DNA of 64,000 nt from Psychromonas sp. psych-6C06. GTDB taxonomy: Bacteria; Pseudomonadota; Gammaproteobacteria; Enterobacterales; Psychromonadaceae. A program made the translations under genes and the position numbers. Shown one piece after another: positions 38,325 to 47,652 of the stretch. Numbering within the stretch: position 1 is the stretch's first letter; every line of letters begins with the position of its first letter. Below the pieces are notes generated by a model. That model did no database searches, was not told the DNA's origin, and saw nothing but the letters and a program-made list of their open reading frames with translations. The DNA lies in the NCBI RefSeq assembly GCF_002835465.1, contig NZ_PIZM01000012.1, positions 26,781 to 90,780 on the forward strand, read 5' to 3'.

Positions 38325-38744
38325 ATGAATAGCATGTTAGTGCAACGACCTTATCTTCTTACTGCTTTTTACAATTGGATTGTAGACAGTGAGTGTACGC
38401 CTCATATTATTGTGGATGCCACACAGTCTGGTGTTGAAGTGCCTGAGCAGTTTGTTGAAGACGGAAAAATCGTGTTAAACATTGCACCGAGATCGGTTAT
38501 GCAGTTTTCAATGGATGATGATGCCGTTGCGTTTAATGCGCGATTCTCTGGTCAACCTATGCAAGTTTATGTGCCTTTATACGCAATTGAAGGTATATAT
38601 GCGCGTGAAAATGGTGCTGGTACTATGTTTCCTGAAGAGCTTGCTTATAAAGCATTAGAGGAAACGACTGCGCCAATTAAAGCTGAAGTAACGCAAATGC
38701 CTTCTCCTAATACGAATAGGGCTGGCTTAAAGTTGGTTAAGTAG
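38325..38744 (+). CDS. sspB: SspB, ClpXP specificity-enhancing factor
   Basis: 139 residues. The N-terminal domain (about 1-110; RPYLLTAFYNWIVDSECTPHI, then VVDA-type strand) binds ssrA-tagged peptides and RseA; the short C-terminal tail ending NRAGLKLVK matches the ClpX-docking motif (hydrophobic LKLVK). It delivers tagged substrates to ClpXP. The ATG has GGAG upstream and sits 15 bases after sspA. Confidence 0.95.
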   Translation: MNSMLVQRPYLLTAFYNWIVDSECTPHIIVDATQSGVEVPEQFVEDGKIVLNIAPRSVMQFSMDDDAVAFNARFSGQPMQVYVPLYAIEGIYARENGAGTMFPEELAYKALEETTAPIKAEVTQMPSPNTNRAGLKLVK

Positions 38745-38758
38745 CATTTTATTAGCGA

Positions 38759-38802
38759 ATAAAAAAGCCCCGTTTATGGCAACATAAACGTGGCTTTTTT
38801 GT
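38759..38802 (+). terminator. Terminator of sspAB
   Basis: Stem AAAAAAGCC, one mismatch, CGTTTATG pairs with CATAAACG and GGCTTTTTT; loop GCAA. Confidence 0.94.
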
Positions 38803-38823
38803 TTTAATGTTTGTTAGTGCTTT

Positions 38824-38985
38824 ATTACCAAATGAAGTAAATCGTTGAGCGACTTTACTGGTTAAAATAACTTATCTTTTAGTTAAATATTTCCTAATGC
38901 TAGCATCCATTTACGTAAAATTTCGACTTGAGTTAAGTCATTGCTCGAGCGCCAAGCTTAGATCATATACTTAATTCGACTGGTC
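38824..38985 (-). repeat. Interspersed repeat family A, copy 4, overlapping a gene end
   Basis: In minus orientation the element starts ACCAGTCGAATTAAGTATAT then GATC, matching copy 1, and its other end is the ATTACCAAATGAAGTAAATC block. Interior blocks resemble the other copies. The terminal repeat covers the final codons and stop of the RimK-like gene (stop at 38971-38973). Confidence 0.82.
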
Positions 38986-39927
38986 TGAGAAGTGCTTTTT
39001 GCAAAACTCAATACGTTCTTCAACACTCATACCATGGTCATTGCCTAGGCTTTCAATAAGTTTAAGGCGTGGTAAAATTCCTTGGCCATTGGCAATTTGA
39101 ATAGCTAAACCTGGACGTGCATTTAGCTCTAACAGCATTGGCCCTAGATCGCGGTCTAATACCATGTCTGTTCCTAAATAGCCCATGCCTGACATTTCAT
39201 AACAACTTGAAGCAAGATAGATTAAACGTTCCCATCTAGGGACTTCTAACAAAGCGAGCTCTTTATTTGTATCGGGATGAAATTTAACGGGTTTATCGAA
39301 TTGTACTGCATTGATTGCCTTACCAGAGGTAATATCGATTCCGACTCCAACTGCCCCTTGGTGAAGGTTTGCTTTACCATCTGATGCGGCAGTAGATAAG
39401 CGCATCATTGCCATCACAGGGAAACCTTTAAATACGATAACACGTACGTCTGGTACTCCTTCGAAACTAAAGCCATCAAAAGCATCATCAAATTGAATTA
39501 AGCCTTCTACAACAGCAACATCTGCACTTCCGCCAAGACTAAATAGACCGGCAAGAATGTCAGTCACATGGCGTTTTATTTCAGCTAGACTCTCTTCATC
39601 CCCGTTGGGTTTATAGTATCGACCGTTTTCTACTTTGGTGATTACCAAGATCCCCTTACCACCGCTACCTTTAGCTGGCTTTATCACAAAACCAGGAGTG
39701 TCTTTGATATAGGTTTCAACTTGTTCAACTTCAGCCTGCATAGAGATAACACCGAGTAGCGCAGGCGTAGTGACGTTTGCTTCTCGAGCGATGATTTTGG
39801 TTTTTAACTTGTTATCAACCAATGGGTAGAGTTTACGCGGGTTATAGCGACCAATATAGCCACTATTACGCTGATTCATCCCCATGATGCCTTTGCTTTT
39901 TAACTTAAAAGGGCTAGAAAAAAACAT
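38971..39927 (-). CDS. RimK-like ATP-grasp alpha-L-glutamate ligase-like protein
   Basis: 318 residues, ATP-grasp fold. The nucleotide-binding stretch is FVIKPAKGSGGKGILVI (about 80-96); later motifs are VPDVRVIVFKGFPVMAMMRL and the metal-binding ELNARPGLAIQIANGQG near 270-287. Such ligases join amino acids to carboxyl groups of a peptide or protein. It clusters with a 7TM inactive-transglutaminase protein and a retropepsin-like lipoprotein, a set also described for the wider RimK/amidoligase families. Substrate unknown. The last codons and the stop lie within repeat A copy 4. Confidence 0.85.
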   Translation of the reverse strand: MFFSSPFKLKSKGIMGMNQRNSGYIGRYNPRKLYPLVDNKLKTKIIAREANVTTPALLGVISMQAEVEQVETYIKDTPGFVIKPAKGSGGKGILVITKVENGRYYKPNGDEESLAEIKRHVTDILAGLFSLGGSADVAVVEGLIQFDDAFDGFSFEGVPDVRVIVFKGFPVMAMMRLSTAASDGKANLHQGAVGVGIDITSGKAINAVQFDKPVKFHPDTNKELALLEVPRWERLIYLASSCYEMSGMGYLGTDMVLDRDLGPMLLELNARPGLAIQIANGQGILPRLKLIESLGNDHGMSVEERIEFCKKHFSDQSN

Positions 39928-39930
39928 AGT

Positions 39931-41457
39931 TTATTCCTTATCCGCCAGAGGTTTAAAACGGCGTAACTCTAATAAACGGTACCCTGTGTAGCTACCTAGT
40001 AATAGTACTAATGACATCACTACAAACTGTAAGCCGATAAAGTTAAACATCAGATGACGTGTTACATCGTTGCTCATGACAAAATAAGCAAGCACGGCAA
40101 CTAATAAACTACCACCACCTTGTGTCATTACTTCTTTCGCGCCTTCTTCTTCCCACAATACTGACATACGCTCGATAGTCCAAGAAAGGATAATCATTGG
40201 GAAGAAGGTGATTTTTAGTCCTTCTGTCAAACCCAGTTTGTAAGAAAGAACACCAAATAGGGCAATCAGCAGAATAACCATGATAATCACCGTGGATATT
40301 CGTGAGACCAGTAGCAGGTTGAGGTGCGAAAGGTACGAACGGATAAATAAGCCAACTGCTACAAGTAGAATAAAGCCAACTAAACCGGTTACCAGGCTTG
40401 TTTGAATAAAGGCCATTGCAATTAACACAGGCATAAAAGTACCTGAGGTTTTTAAACCTACTAAAACACGCATCATTACAACAATCAACACCCCTAATGG
40501 AATCATTAGGATCCCTTTGAACAATGACTGATCTTCTACGGGTAAACTATGAATTGAGAAGTTAAACAGGTGCTCATTTTCAGATTTTTGTAATAGTGCT
40601 GAAAGTGCGGGTTGTTCCTGTTGTATCATTGAGAAACTAACCTTGGAGTCGCTACCGCCTGTTAGCTCTAATAAAGCTTTACCGCTTTGATCCCAGAGTA
40701 AAAGGTTATCACGGTTAACCGTGCCCAGTGAATTAGCATCAAATAACTTAGAAGTTATTACGCCGTCTTTTTCTTGAAATACTTCAACTAACGGTGTTAA
40801 GTGCTGACGACGACGACCATCTTCTAGAACGAGCGCACCAACTTTTTTAGTCGGTATTTTAGCTTCGTTTAATAGTGCAATAAGTAGATCAGTCTTACTT
40901 ACCTTGTTAGTTAAAATCAGCGCGACGTTTTGATTAGCGACTTCTGCATTAAGCTGTTTTAATACTTCTCGCGTAAAACTAAAGCTATCAGCACTGGTTT
41001 TTAATGCTGCTTTAATAATAGCTGAGCCTGCCGAAGCATTAGATGCTTCATACTCTTTTTCAAAAAGCTCTGGCATTTCCAGAATTCCTTGATCTAAGCT
41101 TTTAGGGTCTTCAAGTACTTGAATATTATAGTAAAGTGTCTGTTTTCCCTTCGCTTCACGTATTGTCCACTCCGCTTTATTGGTCTCGCCGTCATCAATG
41201 AATGAAAGTCCGTAACCAGGAGAAGCTGCATTTTGGCTTATTTTAGTAAAACCTGCTTGTCTTTCTGGGGTAGTGAGTGAAGCAAGCACAGGGCCTTCAT
41301 TAGCATTAAAATCAATTTTTGCATCTATATTCCAGATAATACGTGTTTCCCCTGGCATCCACGGAATATCTAATGCCATATGGCGTTGTACTGTTTGAAA
41401 TATACCCAGAGACATTAAGCCTGCTACAAGTACAAAGAAAAAAGAGCGTGCGTTCAT
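39931..41457 (-). CDS. Inactive-transglutaminase / 7TM membrane protein
   Basis: 508 residues. An N-terminal signal anchor (about 5-22) leads into a large extracytoplasmic region with a transglutaminase-like fold (about 130-260, DLLIALLNEAKIPTKKVGAL). A catalytic Cys-His-Asp set is not evident, matching the inactive type. The C-terminal half (about 305-495) holds seven predicted membrane helices. Three bases separate it from the RimK-like gene. It may act as a membrane receptor or scaffold for the ligase/peptidase pair; that is inference. Confidence 0.8.
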   Translation of the reverse strand: MNARSFFFVLVAGLMSLGIFQTVQRHMALDIPWMPGETRIIWNIDAKIDFNANEGPVLASLTTPERQAGFTKISQNAASPGYGLSFIDDGETNKAEWTIREAKGKQTLYYNIQVLEDPKSLDQGILEMPELFEKEYEASNASAGSAIIKAALKTSADSFSFTREVLKQLNAEVANQNVALILTNKVSKTDLLIALLNEAKIPTKKVGALVLEDGRRRQHLTPLVEVFQEKDGVITSKLFDANSLGTVNRDNLLLWDQSGKALLELTGGSDSKVSFSMIQQEQPALSALLQKSENEHLFNFSIHSLPVEDQSLFKGILMIPLGVLIVVMMRVLVGLKTSGTFMPVLIAMAFIQTSLVTGLVGFILLVAVGLFIRSYLSHLNLLLVSRISTVIIMVILLIALFGVLSYKLGLTEGLKITFFPMIILSWTIERMSVLWEEEGAKEVMTQGGGSLLVAVLAYFVMSNDVTRHLMFNFIGLQFVVMSLVLLLGSYTGYRLLELRRFKPLADKE

Positions 41458-41473
41458 AATAAATCCCTAATAA

Positions 41474-42211
41474 TTATTTTTTAGCTGGCGCTTGGTATTT
41501 TGGAAAAATATATTCTTTACTGACATCAACTAGTACAACATCCTGCATGAAAGTGCGCCCAATTAAGACAGGGTATTCCATGTGTAAACGGTCAGTAAGT
41601 GTGAACTCAGTTAAGTGTGCTACATCGCCAATTCGAACGTGTAACTGTATAACTGGGCGCTCGGTTTCTTCACCTGGTTTGCTTGATTGCACGATTTTTG
41701 CGATACGAATGATTTTTGCTTCAATCATCTGTGCTTTCTTACCTTCTTTATGCGTTAAGTTAAAGCGTACCCACTTTTCACCATCACGCTCAAAGCGTTC
41801 TATATCAACAGCATTGATTGATGATGTTGCAGCACCTGTATCAATTCGGCCTTTAAAGTTATCTTTGACTTTCGATACGTAAACCCATTCTGCTTGCCCC
41901 AGAATAGTTTTGTCATTCGCATGTGTCACTTTCGTTACTGATGTCGTCTTTTCTGCAGTGGTTTTCTTAGCAGATTGTTTACTTTCTTTTAGTGCTAATG
42001 TTAATGAGTCTACTTTTTCTTGACTTGCAACGAGTGTTGCGTTGACAGCTTTAAGCTCTTCCTGGGTTTGCTGTGTTAAAGTCTGTGCTTCACTAAGTGT
42101 GTTTTCTAGTTGAGATATCTGAGCCTGTTGCTCGGTATTTGCAGTGCTTGCACAGCCTGTCATTGCAATAGCTGTAAAGGCGGATAATAGTGTTTTTTTA
42201 TTGAAAAACAT
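41474..42211 (-). CDS. Retropepsin-like lipoprotein (annotated ATP-dependent zinc protease family)
   Basis: 245 residues from the ATG at 42211, chosen for AAGGA five bases upstream and a lipobox ending TGC (C20). A coiled coil (about 28-78) is followed by a basic linker and the PF05618-type domain (about 105-240). It carries D124-T-G-A (RIDTGAATSSIN), the DTGA signature of retropepsin aspartic proteases; no HExxH zinc motif is present, so the usual family name misleads. Placed in the periplasm by its lipobox. It partners the two genes downstream (gaps of 16 and 3 bases). Confidence 0.85.
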   Translation of the reverse strand: MFFNKKTLLSAFTAIAMTGCASTANTEQQAQISQLENTLSEAQTLTQQTQEELKAVNATLVASQEKVDSLTLALKESKQSAKKTTAEKTTSVTKVTHANDKTILGQAEWVYVSKVKDNFKGRIDTGAATSSINAVDIERFERDGEKWVRFNLTHKEGKKAQMIEAKIIRIAKIVQSSKPGEETERPVIQLHVRIGDVAHLTEFTLTDRLHMEYPVLIGRTFMQDVVLVDVSKEYIFPKYQAPAKK

Positions 42212-42331
42212 GGGTGTCCTTAACTTAATGAAATAGAAAATGAAAATAATGTTAGCAGTTTGTTGGTTAAATAACAGTGCCAATATTGGTGTTTTTATAA
42301 ATATAGCGATTAAATGTTGATATTTTCTATG

Positions 42332-43711
42332 CTATTTATGATCATGACCTAGCATGTTCCTTAACCAATGCTTTTTATGCACTCGGTGAATGACTAATAA
42401 CACCTTAATAAGCTCTTCGGATAGCATGACAATATAGGCTTCAACTAATGAAAAATGATAATACTTCACGGCAATAAATGTTAGTGGTATGCCAACACAC
42501 CACATGCAAAATATATCAACGAATGTACTGTAATTAATATCTCCACCACTGCGTAATACGCCAATAATGCCAATAAAGTTGATCACACGAATAAATAGTA
42601 CGAGAGCTAAAACTAGTAAAACCTGAGAGGCACTGGTCATTGCCTCTAAAGATAAACTGGGAAACAGCGATAAAATTGGCTCGCGAAATATAATAATAAA
42701 TGGTGCTATGATAAATGCCAAAATAGGTACAAAAAGAATAAAAGTCCAAGCCTCTTGCCATGCCTGGGCAAAGGCTTTAGCACCAAGTTGATGGCCTATC
42801 ATTGTTCCACTTGCAATGGCGATGCCGATAAACAAAGCAAATATCGTTTGTTCTATCGTTGATACCATGCTCATCACCGCGAGCTCTTGCACACCAATCA
42901 TTGCGAATATAAGTGTGTAAACTAATACGCCAAGTGCCCAGCCACTGTCATGGAGCACCATTGGTAATGCTAATTTGGTGTAGCGTTTTATCTCAAAAAG
43001 AGTAAGTGCTTGCTTCACCTCTTCTATTTTAGCAATAATGAAAGGCCGTTTTTTAACGACAAAAATGAGCATCAACAGCATTTGTGCCAAGCGTGCTAAT
43101 ACTGTTCCCCATGCACTTCCTGCTACACCCATTTCAGGAAAACCTAAATGGCCAAAAATAAAGATGTAATTAAGTAGCGCATTTAAAGGTAAAACTAAAA
43201 AGCTGATATTCATCGCTGTTTTTGTATCACCTGCCGAACGAAGGGCTGTTTCTAAAGGTAATACAACGGCTGTAAATATAAAGCTGTAGGCTGTTATCAC
43301 TAAATAATCGTTGGATAAACTGAGTAAGGTTGCATCCTCGCTTGCTAAGCCTGTGACGGTTTGTGGTGACAGTGTATATAGGAGAATAAAGGGGATTACG
43401 CTGATAATACTAAACAGTAATGATACGACTAGACTTCTGCGAAGCCCTGAAAGATCCTCTGCGCCATAATATTGTGCCGCTAGTACACCTCCAGCATGGC
43501 TAATACCTACCATCATTAATAAGTTAAAGAAGAAAATTTTATTGCCTAAACCAACGGCTGCAATTTCACTTTCACCCAGTTGGCTAACCATTAAAATATC
43601 AACCAAGCCCAAAAATGAATACAGTAAAGATTGAAAGGTGATTGGTAGCGCTAGTTTCCAGAGTTTATGCTGAAAATCAGGGGCGCGAAAGGTCGCTAGC
43701 TTGTTCTTCAT
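42332..43711 (-). CDS. MATE-family efflux transporter
   Basis: 459 residues with twelve predicted helices in two homologous halves, starting KLWKLALPITFQSLLYSFLGLVDILMVSQLGE, the usual MATE/DinF opening. MATE proteins export cationic drugs or metabolites with Na+ or H+. It lies five bases after lnt on the same strand, so it is probably co-transcribed with the miaB-lnt operon. Substrate not visible. Confidence 0.9.
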   Translation of the reverse strand: MKNKLATFRAPDFQHKLWKLALPITFQSLLYSFLGLVDILMVSQLGESEIAAVGLGNKIFFFNLLMMVGISHAGGVLAAQYYGAEDLSGLRRSLVVSLLFSIISVIPFILLYTLSPQTVTGLASEDATLLSLSNDYLVITAYSFIFTAVVLPLETALRSAGDTKTAMNISFLVLPLNALLNYIFIFGHLGFPEMGVAGSAWGTVLARLAQMLLMLIFVVKKRPFIIAKIEEVKQALTLFEIKRYTKLALPMVLHDSGWALGVLVYTLIFAMIGVQELAVMSMVSTIEQTIFALFIGIAIASGTMIGHQLGAKAFAQAWQEAWTFILFVPILAFIIAPFIIIFREPILSLFPSLSLEAMTSASQVLLVLALVLFIRVINFIGIIGVLRSGGDINYSTFVDIFCMWCVGIPLTFIAVKYYHFSLVEAYIVMLSEELIKVLLVIHRVHKKHWLRNMLGHDHK

Positions 43712-43716
43712 GAGGG

Positions 43717-45282
43717 CTATTTTACTCGCTTATAATGGTATAGAAATATCCCTATTAGCATGAAAAAACAGTATAAATAAAGTGGAATAGAGCCCGCACG
43801 CTGATAGGGTGTCAAGCCTAATGCGGGTTGTACCTGTTGGCGTAATACGCCCTCTTTATTTGAAGGTAGGCGTCCTAGCTCATTACCTTGATCATCATAA
43901 ATTGCAGTGATGCCGTTATTGGTACTACGTAAAATTGGTCTTGCAAATTCAATGGCGCGCATTCTTGCTATTTCTAGATGTTGATCTGGTCCAATAGAGC
44001 TACCAAACCATGCGTCGTTGCTTAGAGTTAATAGCATGCCGGTATTTTCTAATACGTTGTTGCGCAGTAACTCAGGAAATGCAACTTCATAACAAAGTGC
44101 TGGGGCTAATTTTACAGAGTTTGTCTGAAGATTCTGCTGTATTTCATTACCACGCTGAAAACTTGACATTGGTAGGTTGAAATAGGGAGCCAGTGGTCTT
44201 AAAAATGTTTCGAAAGGAACAAATTCTCCGATAGGCAATAGCTGATGTTTACGGTATCGATTGCTGCTTTTTTGCGAATAATCGGCACCAATTGGTAATT
44301 TTCCAAGCATAATGATGCCGTTATAATACCTATCTTGATTAATATCGTATTCAATTATACCGGTCATCAAGGTTTTACCTTTCATAGACAGTTCTTTAGA
44401 AAGGGGTTGTAAAAAGCGCTGCATATCAATTTCCAGTGCTGCAACAGCGGACTCTGGCCAAATGACGAGTTCATTTTCACGATCGCTATTATCGCCAGCC
44501 TCGCTTAAATCTAAATATTTAAAGAGAGAAGGGTAGAGTTGGCTTTTTTCCCATTTTTCATTTTGATCGATATTACCCTGCACTAATGCGACCTTAATAG
44601 CGGGTTGTAAATCAGTGTATTTTACCTTCTGGAGAAAATAGCCACTGATAACCAAGCTACTGATTAATAAAAGGCTTAGTTTTATATGTTGTTTTTGTAT
44701 AAGTAGCATCATCGCCGCACAAATAAGGAGGATTGCTAATGTGATCCCCTGTACACCTAAAATGGGCGCGAAACCGACTAAAGGCGTATCAGCATGGCTA
44801 TAACCTAAATAAACCCAAGGAAATCCAGTTAAAAACCAGCCTCTAAACCAATCCATTAATAACCAAAAAACAGGTAAGATGATTAAATAACGTTGCGCCT
44901 TGGAGAGAAAGCGTAAGCGTAATGATGCCCACAGTGCTGTTGAGGGAAAAATAGCAAGATATGCGCAAAGTAGAGCGATTAAAAATACGCTAACAATGGT
45001 GGGCATACCACCAAAGAGCGCCATGCTGACGTAAACCCAATGGATCGTAGCAATGAACATACTCAGGTTGAAAATAAAGCTAACTAAGAAAAAAGACTTA
45101 GTTGTTTTTTCAACCTGCTGTAAAAGAAAGAATAAACCAATGAATGAGGGGTAGAGGGTCCACCAATACTCAAAGGGAGCGAAAGCAAAGACTTGTAAAG
45201 CGCCTAAAGCAATAGCAAAAAAAAGTTGCCCTGCTAATGTTTGGCTTAATTTATCAATGCCATTGATTACACTACTCTTCAA
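43717..45282 (-). CDS. lnt: Lnt, apolipoprotein N-acyltransferase
   Basis: 521 residues (E. coli 512). N-terminal membrane helices (about 15-215) precede a nitrilase-type catalytic domain with the glutamate in WPESAVAALE, a lysine region near QKSSNRYRKHQLLPIGEFVP, and the nucleophilic cysteine in CYEVAFPELL. It adds the third acyl chain to lipoproteins in the inner membrane. Its start overlaps the corC end by 11 bases. Order miaB-ybeZ-ybeY-corC-lnt is as in E. coli. Confidence 0.95.
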   Translation of the reverse strand: MKSSVINGIDKLSQTLAGQLFFAIALGALQVFAFAPFEYWWTLYPSFIGLFFLLQQVEKTTKSFFLVSFIFNLSMFIATIHWVYVSMALFGGMPTIVSVFLIALLCAYLAIFPSTALWASLRLRFLSKAQRYLIILPVFWLLMDWFRGWFLTGFPWVYLGYSHADTPLVGFAPILGVQGITLAILLICAAMMLLIQKQHIKLSLLLISSLVISGYFLQKVKYTDLQPAIKVALVQGNIDQNEKWEKSQLYPSLFKYLDLSEAGDNSDRENELVIWPESAVAALEIDMQRFLQPLSKELSMKGKTLMTGIIEYDINQDRYYNGIIMLGKLPIGADYSQKSSNRYRKHQLLPIGEFVPFETFLRPLAPYFNLPMSSFQRGNEIQQNLQTNSVKLAPALCYEVAFPELLRNNVLENTGMLLTLSNDAWFGSSIGPDQHLEIARMRAIEFARPILRSTNNGITAIYDDQGNELGRLPSNKEGVLRQQVQPALGLTPYQRAGSIPLYLYCFFMLIGIFLYHYKRVK

Positions 45283-46135
45283 TATTTTTTAACTCTTTTG
45301 GTATACGAACCTGTAATTGTACTAAACGACGATTATCTGCGTTCATCACTTTATATTTATAACCGCTGATTGTGATGCTTTCACCGCGACCTGGCAGGTG
45401 CCCTAAACGGTGGGTGATCAAACCACCAATAGTATCTTGGTTTTCAATGTCATAGGTCGTACCAAAGTAGTTATTAAAATCATCTACCGTGGTCAGCGCG
45501 TTAACGGTATAGGTGCGCTTACCAATCTTTCTGATTTCATCAACATCAATATCATCAAACTCATCGTCAATTTCACCAACTATTACTTCCAGAATATCTT
45601 CAATGGTCACTAATCCAGATACACCACCATATTCATCTACCACAATGGCCATGTGATAACGCTGACTCCGAAACTCTTTAAGTAATGTATCTAAACGCTT
45701 ACTTTCAGGTACAACTACTGCTTTACGTAACACATCTTCAATTTTAAATGAATCAGGATCGCCACTGAATCCATATTGAATTAAGTCTTTAGCTAATAGC
45801 AAACCAACAATATGATCTTTATCTTCAGTGATTACTGGGAATCTGGAGTGTGCTGATTCGATAAGGATAGGTAAAAACTCTTCAACGCTTTGTTGCAACC
45901 CGAGTGTTACCATTTGCGAACGAGGGATCATGATATCGCGAACGCGCAAGTTCGAGACATCTAATACACCTTTTATCATCTCTTTGGTTTTTTGATCTAT
46001 TAAATCGCGTTTTTTAGCGCCATTGATGAGATCTAATAATTCTGTTTGGTTTTTTGGCTCTGCTTGAAATAAATTGCCAATTTTATCGAGCAAACCAGTT
46101 TTGGCCTGCTCGTTGGTAGAATGTTCTTCTGACAT
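45272..46135 (-). CDS. corC: CorC/YbeX, CBS-domain magnesium/cobalt efflux factor
   Basis: 287 residues (E. coli 292). Two CBS domains (about 65-190, VRDIMIPRSQMVTL and VVDEYGGVSGLVTIEDILE) and a C-terminal CorC/HlyC transporter-associated domain (about 205-280). No membrane helix, so it is a cytoplasmic accessory factor in this family. E. coli YbeX has been linked to Mg2+/Co2+ efflux and to ribosome assembly alongside YbeY. It lies between ybeY and lnt. Confidence 0.95.
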   Translation of the reverse strand: MSEEHSTNEQAKTGLLDKIGNLFQAEPKNQTELLDLINGAKKRDLIDQKTKEMIKGVLDVSNLRVRDIMIPRSQMVTLGLQQSVEEFLPILIESAHSRFPVITEDKDHIVGLLLAKDLIQYGFSGDPDSFKIEDVLRKAVVVPESKRLDTLLKEFRSQRYHMAIVVDEYGGVSGLVTIEDILEVIVGEIDDEFDDIDVDEIRKIGKRTYTVNALTTVDDFNNYFGTTYDIENQDTIGGLITHRLGHLPGRGESITISGYKYKVMNADNRRLVQLQVRIPKELKNIEE

Positions 46136-46144
46136 TACTGTTTT

Positions 46145-46618
46145 TTACTCTTGTTCGTTATAAGGAGCAGGAAAACCAAGCTGGAGAACTAATTTAGTCT
46201 CGAGGCTCTCCATTTCTACTGCATCTTCTTCGATAATATGGTCGTAGCCAAGGAGGTGCAAGGTACCATGAATTAGCATATGTGCCCAATGGGCATTTAA
46301 ACTTTTATTTTGTTCCATTGCTTCTTTTTCAACCACCTGCTTACAGATTACCAGATCACCTAATAGAGGTAATGTGATCCCCGGCGGATTTTGAAAAGGA
46401 AATGAGAGCACATTTGTTGGTTTATACTTAGCTCGGAAGTCACCATTAAGTTGCTGGCTTTCTTCGCTATCTACAATACGAACAGTAAGCTCCGCTTCTT
46501 TTCTGGTTTTTGAAGAGCCTGCATCAATAGCAATACAAACCCACTGTTCAATTAACGTTAATGAAGGTAAATCAGCCTGATTTTCGCTGGCTATTTGTAA
46601 ATCAACAAACAGTTCCAT
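46145..46618 (-). CDS. ybeY: YbeY, rRNA-processing endoribonuclease
   Basis: 157 residues (E. coli 155). The zinc site H117, H121 and H127 sits in [11 protein letters not shown], the defining motif of the UPF0054 family. It takes part in 16S rRNA 3' maturation and 70S quality control. Its start overlaps the ybeZ stop by one base. Full conservation of size and motif leaves little doubt. Confidence 0.96.
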   Translation of the reverse strand: MELFVDLQIASENQADLPSLTLIEQWVCIAIDAGSSKTRKEAELTVRIVDSEESQQLNGDFRAKYKPTNVLSFPFQNPPGITLPLLGDLVICKQVVEKEAMEQNKSLNAHWAHMLIHGTLHLLGYDHIIEEDAVEMESLETKLVLQLGFPAPYNEQE

Positions 46619-47640
46619 TATACGTTTTCCGACTCTATTTCCATTTTCCTGTCAAAGGCCTCGTATGCCTTAACAATACGAGCAACGACCGGATGACGAA
46701 CAACATCATCGGCGGTAAAGAAACTAAAGCTTATCTCTTCAACATCGTTTAATACTTCAATAACATGGCGAAGGCCTGACTTTTGGTGGCGCGGTAGATC
46801 AATTTGAGTGATATCACCGGTGATCACTGCGGTCGAATTAAAGCCGATACGTGTTAAAAACATTTTCATCTGTTCAACAGTAGTATTTTGGCTTTCATCT
46901 AATATGACAAAGGCATCATTAAGTGTACGGCCGCGCATATAAGCAAGTGGTGCAATTTCGATGACATTTTTCTCGATCAGTTTTTCGACTTTTTCAAAGC
47001 CTAACATCTCAAACAGTGCATCATATAGAGGACGCAGATAAGGATCGACTTTTTGTGATAAATCCCCTGGAAGAAAACCTAACTTTTCACCCGCTTCAAC
47101 GGCAGGGCGTGTTAACAGTATTCTACGTACCTCTTGTCGCTCTAGGGCCTCTACGGCGCAAGCAACGGCAAGGTAGGTTTTACCTGTCCCAGCTGGCCCA
47201 ATGCCAAAGCTAATATCATTAGTTAAGATATTGCTCACATACTGGCTCTGATTTTCACCACGCGGTTTGATAACACCACGCTTGGTTTTAATGGTTAAGC
47301 TCTGCGTACCCGTTTTAGCTTCTGCTAAACGAATTTCAAGTAAACGATGGTTAGCAATGAGATCTTGTAGGGCAAGGTGTACATCACCATCAGTCAATGT
47401 TGGTGTTTTACCCTTTACAGTCTGTGTTTCGATATACAACTCTTTTAATAGATCACTACAAGCCTGTGCATAACGATGCTCGCCAATAATCTGAAAATGA
47501 GCATCTTTGTAAACTATTTCAAGCCCTAAACGGCGTTCAATCTGTTTAATATTGTCATCAAAAGGGCCACATAGTACCGCTAAACGATCACTATCCTGTG
47601 GGACTAAATCTAGATGTACTGTCGTTAATTGTGTTGTCAA
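46618..47640 (-). CDS. ybeZ: YbeZ, PhoH-like ATPase
   Basis: 340 residues. A KH-like N-terminal region (about 1-110) is followed by a PhoH P-loop domain with Walker [12 protein letters not shown] (about 146-156) and Walker [12 protein letters not shown]. It shares an operon with ybeY in nearly all proteobacteria and physically interacts with YbeY in E. coli; RNA-related helicase-type activity is suggested for the family. It starts 12 bases after miaB. Confidence 0.94.
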   Translation of the reverse strand: MTTQLTTVHLDLVPQDSDRLAVLCGPFDDNIKQIERRLGLEIVYKDAHFQIIGEHRYAQACSDLLKELYIETQTVKGKTPTLTDGDVHLALQDLIANHRLLEIRLAEAKTGTQSLTIKTKRGVIKPRGENQSQYVSNILTNDISFGIGPAGTGKTYLAVACAVEALERQEVRRILLTRPAVEAGEKLGFLPGDLSQKVDPYLRPLYDALFEMLGFEKVEKLIEKNVIEIAPLAYMRGRTLNDAFVILDESQNTTVEQMKMFLTRIGFNSTAVITGDITQIDLPRHQKSGLRHVIEVLNDVEEISFSFFTADDVVRHPVVARIVKAYEAFDRKMEIESENV

Positions 47641-47652
47641 CGTGATTAAACC

